From: a gamma proteobacterium symbiont of Ctena orbiculata
GTDB taxonomy: Bacteria > Pseudomonadota > Gammaproteobacteria > Chromatiales > Chromatiaceae
Assembly (NCBI GenBank): GCA_003058525.1
Contig: QBVD01000023.1
Span: 1-52,668 of the forward strand
Reading direction: 5' to 3'
Length of the DNA stretch: 52,668 nucleotides
Every line of letters starts with the position of its first letter. The first letter of the stretch is position 1. Positions 44,614-52,668 of the stretch are shown here, one piece after another. Under the pieces are notes generated by a model. It had not been told where the DNA came from. It made no database searches and worked only from the letters and a program-made list of their open reading frames with translations. Both the position numbers and the translations under genes were made by a program.

Positions 44614-46112
44614 GGCGTTTCCGGCCTTTTGCATTCGTCGTCGTAGTAGCGGTCCCGCCCATCCTCCTTCGCCCTGTAAAGCAACTCATCCGCCCGCTGC
44701 AGGAGATCTTCCAAGGTATCCTCTTTCCGGTAGTGGGCGACACCGGCACTAGCCGTGATTTTAAGCTTTCGGATGGGACCACGAAAATGCATACTTTTGA
44801 GCCGCTCAAGGATTCGGTGTACCAAGTGGGCCGCATCACACTCATTACATGCGTTGATGATCACCAGAAACTCTTCACCGCCATATCGGACCGGTATGTC
44901 ACCCCGGCGCACCTCAGAAGCGATAGCCTTGCCTACCGCACGCAATACCTGATCACCCGCCCGATGACCGAATTCGTCGTTGACCTGCTTGAAGTGATCG
45001 ATATCGATCATGGCCACCGAAATAGTATTCACCTGACCGCGATCGATCCGGCTGATCTGGGCATTGGCGGCATCCTCCATATAACGCCGGGTATAGAGCC
45101 CGGTCAGAAAATCGTGGATAGCCGCTGCCTTCAAATCTTTCAGATAGCGATGCCTCTGATTCATGTAAAGCGCCGTCAGAAAGAGCAGCGCGCTCACCAG
45201 GAGGCTGGCAGCCACGGCAAAGTAGACATGTTCATCCACTACTTGGGTCGGTTTGAAAACATGCATCTCCCATCCACGGGAGGGCAATAGCGTGGCCTGT
45301 GTCAGGTACTCCACCCCATCATCGAGTAGCACCAGTTTTGAGACACCGTCCCAATATCGCTCCTCACGCATCGGCAAAAGCGTGAAAAGAGAATCCGCAT
45401 AGCGTTTGAACCGGCGTATCTTGTCTATTTTTGTGGCGGTTATAGGTCGCAGACTCTTCAGGCGCCATGGTGATTCACTGGCGAGAAAGATCACACCATC
45501 CCGGTCGGCCACCAACAGGCGTAGATCCAGGTCGGAGAACAGCAGACCCAGCTCGTCCAGAGTGACTTTGATCACCGCAACACCAATGATCTGATCCGAT
45601 CCGGGATCGAAAACTGGGCGGGCGACATAGTACCCCAACACGCCGGAGGTCGTGCCAATTGCCACGTCGCGCCCCATCAGGCCTTTTGCAGCACGTTGGA
45701 AATAGTAGCGAAAGCCGTAATTATTGCCGACGAAGGTCTTCTCCGCCTGCCAGTTGCTGGCGGCAAGGGTATTGCCGTCGAGATTCATCACATAGATGGC
45801 ACTGGCACGCACCTCCTCGTTGAGTGTCTGGAGATAGGTATTCGCCGCACTGACGATCTGTTTATCCCGGGAATTTCTAAGCAGGGCGCCAACCTGTCGA
45901 CTTGCGGCCACGGAACCGACAAGCCGGTCATAACCGGTCAGGTAATCCTCCAGCTTGCGCGTAAAGATCATTAGATCGTTTTCTGTCTCCTCGGCCAGCT
46001 CCGTCAATCCATGCTGGCGGGTGAAATGGACGCTGGCCCAAAGCAAGAGCGGAGCAAGGATGCCAAATATCAGGAGGATGAACAGATAGTGATGTCGTTG
46101 TCCGAAGGTCAT
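44610..46112 (-). CDS. Diguanylate cyclase with DctB-like dCache sensor
   Basis: From the ATG at 46112 the protein has 500 residues: membrane segment 11-29, periplasmic sensor about 35-290, membrane segment 295-317, and GGDEF domain 328-495. The sensor shows AASNW at 118-122, FVGNNYGFRYYFQRA at 128-141 and GTTSGVLGYYVA at 153-164, which resemble the dCache domain of C4-dicarboxylate sensor kinase DctB. The GGDEF domain is intact: DFLTGLYTRR, DIDHFKQVND, and GGEEF at 411-415, with inhibitory-site RxxD at 402-405. It should make c-di-GMP from GTP in response to a periplasmic ligand. It is translationally coupled (ATGA) to the iron-type binding protein downstream. Confidence 0.9.
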   Translation of the reverse strand: MTFGQRHHYLFILLIFGILAPLLLWASVHFTRQHGLTELAEETENDLMIFTRKLEDYLTGYDRLVGSVAASRQVGALLRNSRDKQIVSAANTYLQTLNEEVRASAIYVMNLDGNTLAASNWQAEKTFVGNNYGFRYYFQRAAKGLMGRDVAIGTTSGVLGYYVARPVFDPGSDQIIGVAVIKVTLDELGLLFSDLDLRLLVADRDGVIFLASESPWRLKSLRPITATKIDKIRRFKRYADSLFTLLPMREERYWDGVSKLVLLDDGVEYLTQATLLPSRGWEMHVFKPTQVVDEHVYFAVAASLLVSALLFLTALYMNQRHRYLKDLKAAAIHDFLTGLYTRRYMEDAANAQISRIDRGQVNTISVAMIDIDHFKQVNDEFGHRAGDQVLRAVGKAIASEVRRGDIPVRYGGEEFLVIINACNECDAAHLVHRILERLKSMHFRGPIRKLKITASAGVAHYRKEDTLEDLLQRADELLYRAKEDGRDRYYDDECKRPETP

Positions 46113-46344
46113 TGTGTTATCTAGTGTGGTGATACGTATCTGGCGCACGTTTTACTCTTAATCTTAGAGTGTGGATCTTCTATTTCCCATACCGGATCTC
46201 AACTCAATTGGTATTTTGGAGAACCACCCGTACAAGCCTGACATGAACAATGCCCACACTCCAACTGAGATGGGGCCTAATCATAGGCAATGCCACGCTG
46301 TAAAGAAGGTCTGGCTGAGCTGTTCGAATTTACAGCCGACTCAT

Positions 46345-49206
46345 TCAGAGAGGGAATACAAATCTCGGCCTTAACCAATAGACCATCAGCGGCAATACTG
46401 TGAGGGCGATAAAGACATCCATGATCAGGGCCTCCGAAATATACAGACTCACCGACCAGAGGTTTGCCAGTTCAGTATTCATCAGGGGGATAAAACTGCT
46501 GAGCAGTACAACCATGGAGATAATGATCGCCGAACCGGTGGTGGCCTGTGTCTTGTGCAGGGCCGCCTTCCAGATGCCGCCATTGGCCTGATACTCTTCC
46601 CGCAATCGGGAAACCATGTAGACGCCATAATCGACACCCAGCCCCATGGCGATGCTCAAAGCCACCTGTACGTGAAACGCCAGATTCGCCGACCACTCGC
46701 CGATGGAGGACATATAGGCGCCAAGACCGTACTGGGTCATCAGGGTAATGAAGCAGAGACCGATCAGGATAAACGCCACCACCCAAGACCTGAACATCAA
46801 CAGGGTCATGATGAAGACTGTGATCGATGTCGCCACCGGGGCGTTCAGCCACTCTTTATAAGCGACATCGCGGGTCGCCTCGGTAACCCCGAGAAAGCCA
46901 CCGATCGCGGCCTTGCCCGGTATAGTGTCACCGGTGGTGATACTGCGCCCCTCTTCATTCGGTATCTGAATCGTCTCGTTACCCGCTATGCCGATTCGCA
47001 ACAGATCCATTCCGGGATCGTCCTGATGGGCGTTGATGTAGCTCTGGATATCGATGACGGTCCGGTGTGTCTCCACTGGATCCATGGTATTGACGAAACC
47101 GACAATCACACCCTCATCCCAGTTTCGCGTGTTGACAAAGCCATCCAGATCCCCGGCCCCCGCCCCGGTCACCAACATGCCGTTGTATAACTGTACCGTC
47201 TCATCCGGATCAGGCAGGTAACCCTGTCCACCTTTGGCGCGATAGGCGTATGGAAACTGCTGTATATGAGCCAGAGTGGGTATGGCATAAAGATTCATAT
47301 GGCCCAGCGGAGGTTCCAGCGGCGGTGTATTGAGGATCATGTTCAGCGTTTTTACAAACTGTACATAAGAGATGGTGAACCCGATATTGGGATGGCTACG
47401 CAGCCAATCCTCAAATTTCGAAAGCGCCTCGAGCACGATCGCATCATTAAACACCCCCTGAGGAGAATCTTCCTGCTCATCGTAACAGCGCTCCGGCCCG
47501 ATGACCCGGCGACCATCCCGGTCCCAGGCATCGAGTCCGCAAGTTGGCAGAGTTCCCGCTTCGGAACGCACCAGAAGGTTGGCAGTGATAACACCAGGCA
47601 TCTGGCGGGATAGGGTCTGTAGATCCGCAATCGACTTCACTTCACCGCCATCTCCCAGCAGCTCACCCAACAGGTAGTGATCCTTGAATGCCGCACGCGG
47701 ATAGTGGATACCTTTTTCCACACCGGGCATGATGTCGAACTCGTCCTGAATACGGGCCACTTCCGGATCGTTTCTACCTGCCTCACCGGCCATGACTGCG
47801 GTAAAGCCGCGGCCTAATTCCGCATAGTGTGCTGAGAGTAACCAGACGGCGATCACCGCCACCACCGGCACCCATTTCCAGCGGCCTGTGATCAGGGCCG
47901 TCAGCCCTGACGCCAGGCGCAACTCCCAGCCTCGCTCATGTTCATGGCGATGGATGGTGGGGGGAAAGGTCAGCATCAGAAGAGGTATCAGTGTCGTGGT
48001 GGTCAGAATCAGCGTCGACATACCGAAGATGCCGAAATAGGCGTAGGCCTTATAAAAAGAGATATCGACAAATGAGATGGCGAAAAAGCCGTGCAGGTCG
48101 GTTCCGATAGAGAGTGCCGCGGGTACGATTGTCGAACGTATCGATCGATATGCCGCCTCCTCCTTGTCGCCGGTCTGTCCCAGCTCCTGCATGAAACGCC
48201 GGGTGATCTGCATCGAGTGGCCGACACCGATGGCCAGTAAAAGCATCGGCGTCAACGCCATCATGGTCGTCAGTTTGAATTGCGTGAAGCCCATCAGTCC
48301 GAGCGTCAGGATGATCGTCATACCGACGCCCAGCAGGGGCAGCACTGCACAGCTCCAATGGCGAAACTCATACCAGAGTATCAGCAGGATAATCAGCAGC
48401 GAGACAGCGAACAACCACGCCTTGTCCCGTAGTTCCTGCACCATGGTCGCAAGAAAATAGGGTTCGCCGGATATGGTGAACTCCACCCGGTCGCCGTAGC
48501 GCGACTGGTAATCGGCCATCAGCGCCTTCATATCGGCAATCCAGCTGAGATGGTTCTGTTTCAGCTCATTGCTGAAATCGCCGATGATAAATGTCCCCAT
48601 AGGCCGGCACTGCTGATGCAACCGGGCCATGGATGCGCTGCTGATCTGGCCATCCGCCCCCACCATGTCACACTTTTCACCGGATCTATCCTGGTAGTAG
48701 AGCAGCAGGGCCTGCAGCACCAGATGCTTCTCCAATCCCTGACGCAGATAGGCAATCTGGTTGTGCTGTTCAAACGGATTGTCAGAGAGGCCGTTGGCCG
48801 GCAGCAGGCGGCTGAAATCGAGACTTCCCCCTGGATCGATACCAATATTGCGCAACTTCGGTGAGGGCAGGCCGACAAAGTTACTGCTGTTGGCGTAGTC
48901 CAGCGCAGTCACGTCACGGTAAAACGCTTGGACCATGCGAATAAACCAGGGCTGATAGATATCGCCCTGCTTAATCTTCATGCCCCACACCATGAGATTG
49001 CCCATACCGTAGGTCATCTCGGTATAGAGATTGGTCGCAATGTAAGGGTTGGAGAGGGGGAGTAGGGAATCCGGATCGTTGCGCAGGTTGACCTTGTCGA
49101 TATAAAAGGCCGCCCAGATTGTGGCGGCGAAACAGAGCGTGATCACAGCCCAGCGGTACTTCAGCACAAAACGTGCATAGCGGTCCGCATAGTTGCCGTT
49201 AGCCAT
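46345..49206 (-). CDS. RND superfamily exporter (MMPL/HAE3 type)
   Basis: The 953-residue inner-membrane protein has the RND two-fold layout: membrane segment 1 (about 12-32), a large periplasmic loop (30-230), five segments, a second loop, and five closing segments with GLGVDYGVYMVSRLREEY in the second half. It lacks the tripartite-pump features and resembles predicted exporters of the MMPL/HAE3 group, which move lipids or hydrophobic compounds. The ATG at 49204-49206 is used; the TTG before it extends the frame by one codon. It follows the LolA-like gene by 17 bases in the same operon, a recurrent pair. The substrate is unknown. Confidence 0.88.
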   Translation of the reverse strand: MANGNYADRYARFVLKYRWAVITLCFAATIWAAFYIDKVNLRNDPDSLLPLSNPYIATNLYTEMTYGMGNLMVWGMKIKQGDIYQPWFIRMVQAFYRDVTALDYANSSNFVGLPSPKLRNIGIDPGGSLDFSRLLPANGLSDNPFEQHNQIAYLRQGLEKHLVLQALLLYYQDRSGEKCDMVGADGQISSASMARLHQQCRPMGTFIIGDFSNELKQNHLSWIADMKALMADYQSRYGDRVEFTISGEPYFLATMVQELRDKAWLFAVSLLIILLILWYEFRHWSCAVLPLLGVGMTIILTLGLMGFTQFKLTTMMALTPMLLLAIGVGHSMQITRRFMQELGQTGDKEEAAYRSIRSTIVPAALSIGTDLHGFFAISFVDISFYKAYAYFGIFGMSTLILTTTTLIPLLMLTFPPTIHRHEHERGWELRLASGLTALITGRWKWVPVVAVIAVWLLSAHYAELGRGFTAVMAGEAGRNDPEVARIQDEFDIMPGVEKGIHYPRAAFKDHYLLGELLGDGGEVKSIADLQTLSRQMPGVITANLLVRSEAGTLPTCGLDAWDRDGRRVIGPERCYDEQEDSPQGVFNDAIVLEALSKFEDWLRSHPNIGFTISYVQFVKTLNMILNTPPLEPPLGHMNLYAIPTLAHIQQFPYAYRAKGGQGYLPDPDETVQLYNGMLVTGAGAGDLDGFVNTRNWDEGVIVGFVNTMDPVETHRTVIDIQSYINAHQDDPGMDLLRIGIAGNETIQIPNEEGRSITTGDTIPGKAAIGGFLGVTEATRDVAYKEWLNAPVATSITVFIMTLLMFRSWVVAFILIGLCFITLMTQYGLGAYMSSIGEWSANLAFHVQVALSIAMGLGVDYGVYMVSRLREEYQANGGIWKAALHKTQATTGSAIIISMVVLLSSFIPLMNTELANLWSVSLYISEALIMDVFIALTVLPLMVYWLRPRFVFPL

Positions 49207-49223
49207 CAATCATGCAAAAGCCG

Positions 49224-50192
49224 CTAAGGCTTCCTGGTTTTGTTGTAATTCTGCAATGTCTTTTCGGACCAGAAACTATCGGGCAGATCCACATTGAGCG
49301 AGATGGTACTGCGGGGCACATAGACCAGACTGTCCTTACCGTCCCCATGGGTGATTGCATAAATATAGCGCGGATAGGCGATGCGGGGATCCGGTTGATC
49401 CAGGGACTGCCAATCGATATATACTGTCTTAACCTTCTCATCGCCTTTATAATAGACAGTTCGATAGAGGGCGAATGTCTCTTTATCGATATCACTGAGA
49501 TGGTAGTCATACCACCAATTGTGAAATTTGGTGGTGCTTTTCAGATGGTATACCGGTTTGCCTTTGTGCCCGCACTGGGGCGCGGGTAGGTCGCGTGTAT
49601 AGCGGGTCTGCTCCCAGCGCTGCAGCTGCATGACCGCCAGACACTCCTGCATAGCGCCTTCGCCAAGAAGTTCGTGGGTTTCATCCTCTGGACGACGCAG
49701 CACCAGCTCACCATAGGTCAGATTGGTGCCGAACCAGACATCTTCATGGGAGGGCTCGTTGATACGCCTGATCTTGCGCAGTGCGGGCAACCACATCGAT
49801 ATCAGATTGCCCTGTTGAGGGTCCGTATAGCGTGTGAACAGCACTCCGGTGCCCTTGGTCTTGCCCGAGGTCAGGATCGCCATCTGCTGACTCTCTATGG
49901 CAGGGTCTTGCGGAGCATTGTTGACATAGGTGTCGAAGGTCTGAACTCCAGGCACCCTGTTGCGGCTACGCATCGCCTGCGGCGCTCGATTGACGACCAA
50001 CGCAACCTCCCTGCCACTGCGTTTGCTGAGCGCATTCTTTACCAGTCCGCCATGCGCCGCGACATAGACCTGCCCGGCGATCTCATCGGCGTTCAAAGGT
50101 AATGGTGCCGGACGGCCTGAATCGTCTGCCGGCGCAGTCGAGGCAAGGCAGACCATGCAATAAACCGCTATTCTGATGGGCCTGATAGACAT
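49224..50192 (-). CDS. Outer-membrane lipoprotein-sorting (LolA-like) protein
   Basis: From the ATG at 50192 the protein has 322 residues and a signal peptide ending near ASTAPA. The body matches the LolA-like family often paired with RND/MMPL exporters: GTGVLFTRYTDPQQGNLISM, WLPALRKIRRINEPSHEDVW, NLTYGELVLRRPEDETHEL and a C-terminal YKGDEKVKTVYIDW. It is presumed to receive a lipid in the periplasm from the exporter downstream. The longer frame up to 50333 runs into the hslV promoter region and is rejected. Ribosome site AGAGTCAC is weak. Confidence 0.85.
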   Translation of the reverse strand: MSIRPIRIAVYCMVCLASTAPADDSGRPAPLPLNADEIAGQVYVAAHGGLVKNALSKRSGREVALVVNRAPQAMRSRNRVPGVQTFDTYVNNAPQDPAIESQQMAILTSGKTKGTGVLFTRYTDPQQGNLISMWLPALRKIRRINEPSHEDVWFGTNLTYGELVLRRPEDETHELLGEGAMQECLAVMQLQRWEQTRYTRDLPAPQCGHKGKPVYHLKSTTKFHNWWYDYHLSDIDKETFALYRTVYYKGDEKVKTVYIDWQSLDQPDPRIAYPRYIYAITHGDGKDSLVYVPRSTISLNVDLPDSFWSEKTLQNYNKTRKP

Positions 50193-50351
50193 AGGCGTGA
50201 CTCTGCCATGGATATCGGCACCAAACAAGGAAGTGAAATCCCTAATATTTTTGAATTTCAATGACAGTGAGGCATCACTCCGGAGGGATTGAAGGATACT
50301 GAAATGAGGCCTCCCAAACCTTGTGCGAATCATTCTCGAACGGTAGTCGAT

Positions 50352-50380
50352 TTTTCACCGGCCCCCACCTCAGGTACAAT
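50352..50380 (+). promoter_or_regulatory. Candidate sigma70 promoter of hslVU
   Basis: TTTTCA (50352-50357) and TACAAT (50375-50380) are separated by 17 bases. The -10 matches consensus at five positions and the -35 at four. The expected transcript start near 50387 lies just before the GTG at 50412 and supports that start. I found no good sigma32 site, although hslVU is heat-inducible in E. coli. Confidence 0.42.
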
Positions 50381-50411
50381 CGCCACCTCATTAAATACTC
50401 TCGGGATCGGC

Positions 50412-50957
50412 GTGGAAAACTTCAGAGGCACTACCATTCTATCAGTCAGGCGTAACGGTAAAGTGGTTATCGGTGGCGACGGCCAGGTCTCGCTTGGCAA
50501 TACCGTCATGAAAGGCAATGCGCGTAAAGTGAGGCAGCTTTATAAAGGAAAGGTCATCGCGGGCTTCGCCGGTGCCACAGCGGATGCCTTCACCCTATTC
50601 GAGCGCTTCGAGGGCAAGCTGGAGAAGCACCAGGGGCACCTCACCCGCGCAGCCGTTGAGATGGCCAAAGACTGGCGCACCGACCGGGCGCTGCGTCGAC
50701 TGGAGGCGTTGCTGTGCGTCGCCGACGAGGAGACTTCGCTGATCATCTCTGGCACCGGTGATGTGATCGAACCGGAGCATAATCTGATGGCGATAGGTTC
50801 CGGCGGCAGCTTTGCCCAGGCCGCAGCCCGTGCGCTGCTGGAAAACACGGAACTCGGGGCCCGCGGGATCGTCGAAAAGGGACTCGGTATCGCCGCCGAT
50901 ATCTGTATCTACACCAACCATAACCTCGTACTGGAAGAGTTGGACAGCAAAACCTAG
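50412..50957 (+). CDS. hslV: ATP-dependent protease peptidase subunit HslV
   Basis: From the GTG at 50412 HslV has 181 residues, the normal length. It begins [20 protein letters not shown], so removal of a six-residue propeptide exposes the catalytic Thr7. Later motifs are [36 protein letters not shown] and [20 protein letters not shown]. It forms the proteolytic double hexamer of HslVU. A longer frame from 50289 would add 41 unrelated residues upstream of the propeptide and through the candidate promoter, so it is rejected. hslU follows after 49 bases. Confidence 0.95.
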   Translation: MENFRGTTILSVRRNGKVVIGGDGQVSLGNTVMKGNARKVRQLYKGKVIAGFAGATADAFTLFERFEGKLEKHQGHLTRAAVEMAKDWRTDRALRRLEALLCVADEETSLIISGTGDVIEPEHNLMAIGSGGSFAQAAARALLENTELGARGIVEKGLGIAADICIYTNHNLVLEELDSKT

Positions 50958-51006
50958 ATCGCTCACCACGTATTCTGAGTCGGACCACAATTTGCGGAAA
51001 TCATTG

Positions 51007-52344
51007 ATGTCGGAAATAACCCCCCAACAGATCGTCGCTGAACTGGACAAGCACATTATCGGCCAGACTGACGCCAAGCGCGCGGTGGCTATCGCCCTGC
51101 GCAACCGTTGGCGTCGAGCCCAGGTTTCCGAGAGCCTGCGCAATGAGATCACGCCAAAAAACATTCTGATGATCGGCCCCACCGGCGTCGGCAAGACAGA
51201 GATCGCGCGACGCCTGGCCAAACTGGCCAACGCGCCTTTTCTGAAGGTGGAAGCGACCAAATTCACCGAAGTCGGCTATGTCGGCAGAGAGGTCGATTCG
51301 ATCATCCGTGAATTGACCGACTCTGCTGTCAAAATGGTGCGGGAAGGTGAGATGGCCAAGGTTTCCGGTGAAGCCAGTCAGGCCGCCGAGGAGCGGATTC
51401 TAGACGCCTTGCTGCCCTCACCCTCCAGTTCGGGTTGGGGCGACAGCGAGACCAGTTCGGGGATCTCCGATGCGACCCGGGAGAAATTCCGCCACAAACT
51501 GCGAAGTGGCGGGCTCGACGACAAGGAGATCGATATCGAGGTCAACGCCACCCCGGTAGGGGTCGAGATCATGGCGCCTCCCGGTATGGAAGAGATGACC
51601 AGCCAGTTGCAGGGCATGTTCCAAAATCTGGGGAGTGGCCGTACGCGACGCCGCAAACTGCGCATCAAGGATGCGTTCAAGGTCCTGAGTGACGAAGAGG
51701 CGGCCAAGCGCATCAATGAAGAGGATCTCAAGTTGCGGGCGCTGGAGATGGTGGAGCAACATGGGATCGTCTTTATCGATGAACTGGATAAGGTAACCAG
51801 CCGTGCCGAGACCCGGGGAGCGGACGTCTCCCGCGAGGGGGTGCAACGCGATCTGCTGCCCCTGGTGGAGGGATGTACCATCTCCACCAAACACGGCATG
51901 GTCAAGACCGATCATATTCTGTTCATTGCATCCGGCGCCTTCCATCTCGCCAAGCCATCCGACCTGATCCCCGAGCTCCAGGGCCGATTACCTATCCGGG
52001 TGGAGTTGTCCGCACTCACGACCGATGATTTCACCCGCATTCTTACCGAGCCAGACGCCTCTCTCACCGAGCAGTACCAGGCCCTGCTGGAGACGGAAAA
52101 CGTGCGCCTGAGCTTTACCGAAGCGGGTATACGCCGCATTGCGGAGACCGCCTGGCAAGTGAATGAAAGGACTGAGAATATCGGCGCACGCCGCCTGCAT
52201 ACAGTGATGGAACGCCTGCTGGAGAGTATCTCTTTCATGGCCTCGGAGCATGCCGAAGAGACCATTGTCATCGATGAGAATTATGTCGATGATCAACTCT
52301 CTCAGCTGGCGGCGGACGAGGATCTGAGTCAGTACATTCTATAA
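51007..52344 (+). CDS. hslU: ATP-dependent protease ATPase subunit HslU
   Basis: From the ATG at 51007 HslU has 445 residues, like E. coli (443). It has the AAA+ unfoldase features: Walker A GPTGVGKT at 57-64, [17 protein letters not shown] (pore loop), the family I domain (about 110-240), Walker [11 protein letters not shown] and the sensor [12 protein letters not shown], ending LSQYIL, whose tail docks into HslV. The upstream extension of the open frame lies inside hslV and is not used. GGAAAT is the ribosome site. Confidence 0.97.
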   Translation: MSEITPQQIVAELDKHIIGQTDAKRAVAIALRNRWRRAQVSESLRNEITPKNILMIGPTGVGKTEIARRLAKLANAPFLKVEATKFTEVGYVGREVDSIIRELTDSAVKMVREGEMAKVSGEASQAAEERILDALLPSPSSSGWGDSETSSGISDATREKFRHKLRSGGLDDKEIDIEVNATPVGVEIMAPPGMEEMTSQLQGMFQNLGSGRTRRRKLRIKDAFKVLSDEEAAKRINEEDLKLRALEMVEQHGIVFIDELDKVTSRAETRGADVSREGVQRDLLPLVEGCTISTKHGMVKTDHILFIASGAFHLAKPSDLIPELQGRLPIRVELSALTTDDFTRILTEPDASLTEQYQALLETENVRLSFTEAGIRRIAETAWQVNERTENIGARRLHTVMERLLESISFMASEHAEETIVIDENYVDDQLSQLAADEDLSQYIL

Positions 52345-52355
52345 GGGTGCACAGA

Positions 52356-52397
52356 CCAGATCACGCTATACCGACCGGGTATATCGGCTCGATCTGG
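52356..52397 (+). terminator. Imperfect hairpin after hslU
   Basis: Outer arms CCAGATC (52356-52362) and GATCTGG (52391-52397) enclose inner arms TATACC (52367-52372) and GGTATA (52378-52383). There is no T run, so it may only slow or protect the hslVU transcript. Confidence 0.35.
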
Positions 52398-52421
52398 GGA
52401 TAGAATGGTAGTTTGGTGCAC

Positions 52422-52668
52422 TAGGGCCTGTTAACACTAATCCAATCGACTCTGCTGGAGCTGTTTTTTTACCCAGCAAGGCAGAATGAGCGAGGTTTAG
52501 CCGTGCTAAATGAGCGAATGATAACGCCGCTGGGTGGAAAAACAGCCCCAGCCCTTCGGGTTGTGCCTGAAAATGCGCCACTCGGCGTTGCTCGTCACTC
52601 ATTTGGAATCACCAAACCTCACTCCTCGCGCCTTGATTGGCGCATTTTCAGACACAACAGAGCCGATT
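52422..52668 (+). repeat. Foldback (MITE-like) repeat, copy 3, running off the window
   Basis: The outer 36 bases (52422-52457) match copy 1 exactly in inverse. Ends AATCGACTCTGCTG (52444-52457) and CAACAGAGCCGATT (52655-52668) are inverted repeats, 12 of 14. Inside are two hairpins: 52457-52477 with 52529-52549 (18 of 21) around a TTTAGC/GCTAAA core (52496-52510), and 52560-52579 with 52639-52658 (19 of 20) around TTTGG/CCAAA (52602-52616). No coding sequence is seen. The layout resembles a non-autonomous mobile element or structured intergenic repeat. Confidence 0.75.

Noticed and set aside
46171-46374. Plus-strand open frame of 67 codons between the cyclase and RND genes
   Set aside because: It has no ribosome site or recognisable family, and runs into the end of the RND gene on the other strand.
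50193-50411. Heat-shock (sigma32) promoter before hslVU
   Set aside because: A TTGAA occurs near 50289, but no CCCCAT-like -10 lies at proper distance; a sigma70-like pair at 50352-50380 fits better.
1-52668. CRISPR array, tRNA, rRNA or prophage
   Set aside because: No spaced direct repeats, cloverleaf-like sequences, rRNA segments or phage structural genes were recognised. xerC is the chromosomal recombinase in its normal operon, not an integrase.

Overview
The window reads as chromosome of a gammaproteobacterium. Evidence for this: a class I adenylate cyclase (cyaA), an lptM-dapF-DUF484-xerC block, hslVU, a YheS-type ABC-F ATPase, an FkpA-like isomerase and a CysB-like regulator. A 2-oxoacid:acceptor oxidoreductase operon and many envelope-glycan genes would fit a marine sulfur-oxidising lineage (Chromatiales-like), but that finer placement is only an impression. 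I found no tRNA, rRNA, CRISPR array, transposase or phage gene. Both window ends lie in inverted copies of one repeat, so the window may be a whole contig broken at repeats.

Region 1 (1-5.9 kb, minus strand) is a glycan operon: a methyltransferase/coiled-coil/double glycosyltransferase fusion, a DUF3144-like small protein, a second glycosyltransferase and a Wzx-type flippase. Region 2 (6-10 kb, minus) holds exported proteins: a periplasmic parvulin, a 597-residue exported protein with a strong terminator, and a lipoprotein. Region 3 (10-17.2 kb) has a Wzm/Wzt ABC exporter coupled to an LpxL-like acyltransferase (minus). Divergent from it runs a Gtr-like cassette (polytopic protein, GtrA, GtrB), followed by fkpA.

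Region 4 (17.2-24.7 kb, minus) is mostly housekeeping: cyaA, a PAS protein with a degenerate GGDEF domain, a DUF2939 protein, an RRM protein, yheS and an orphan gspG. Region 5 (24.9-34.8 kb) is a second polysaccharide locus: a CapD/WbpM-type sugar dehydratase, then an F420-dehydrogenase-beta-like protein, a polysaccharide pyruvyltransferase and an LPG-synthase-like membrane protein. Two large polytopic proteins (one YfhO-like) face these on the minus strand.

Region 6 (35.2-37.8 kb, plus) is lptM-dapF-DUF484-xerC, with lptM too short for an ordinary ORF scan and lysA absent. Region 7 (37.8-43.6 kb) pairs a CysB-like LysR gene with a divergent gamma-alpha-beta-(GltD+ferredoxin) oxidoreductase operon. 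Region 8 (43.6-50.2 kb, minus) contains an iron-type binding protein translationally coupled to a DctB-like-sensor diguanylate cyclase, and an RND exporter with its LolA-like partner. Region 9 (50.3-52.4 kb, plus) is hslVU, followed by a foldback repeat that runs off the window.

The most unusual units are the redox-protein/pyruvyltransferase/membrane-protein triad, the coupled cyclase and binding protein without a transporter, the ferredoxin-fused oxidoreductase operon, the acyltransferase attached to a Wzm/Wzt exporter, and the dispersed foldback repeat, one copy of which has become the end of a coding sequence.
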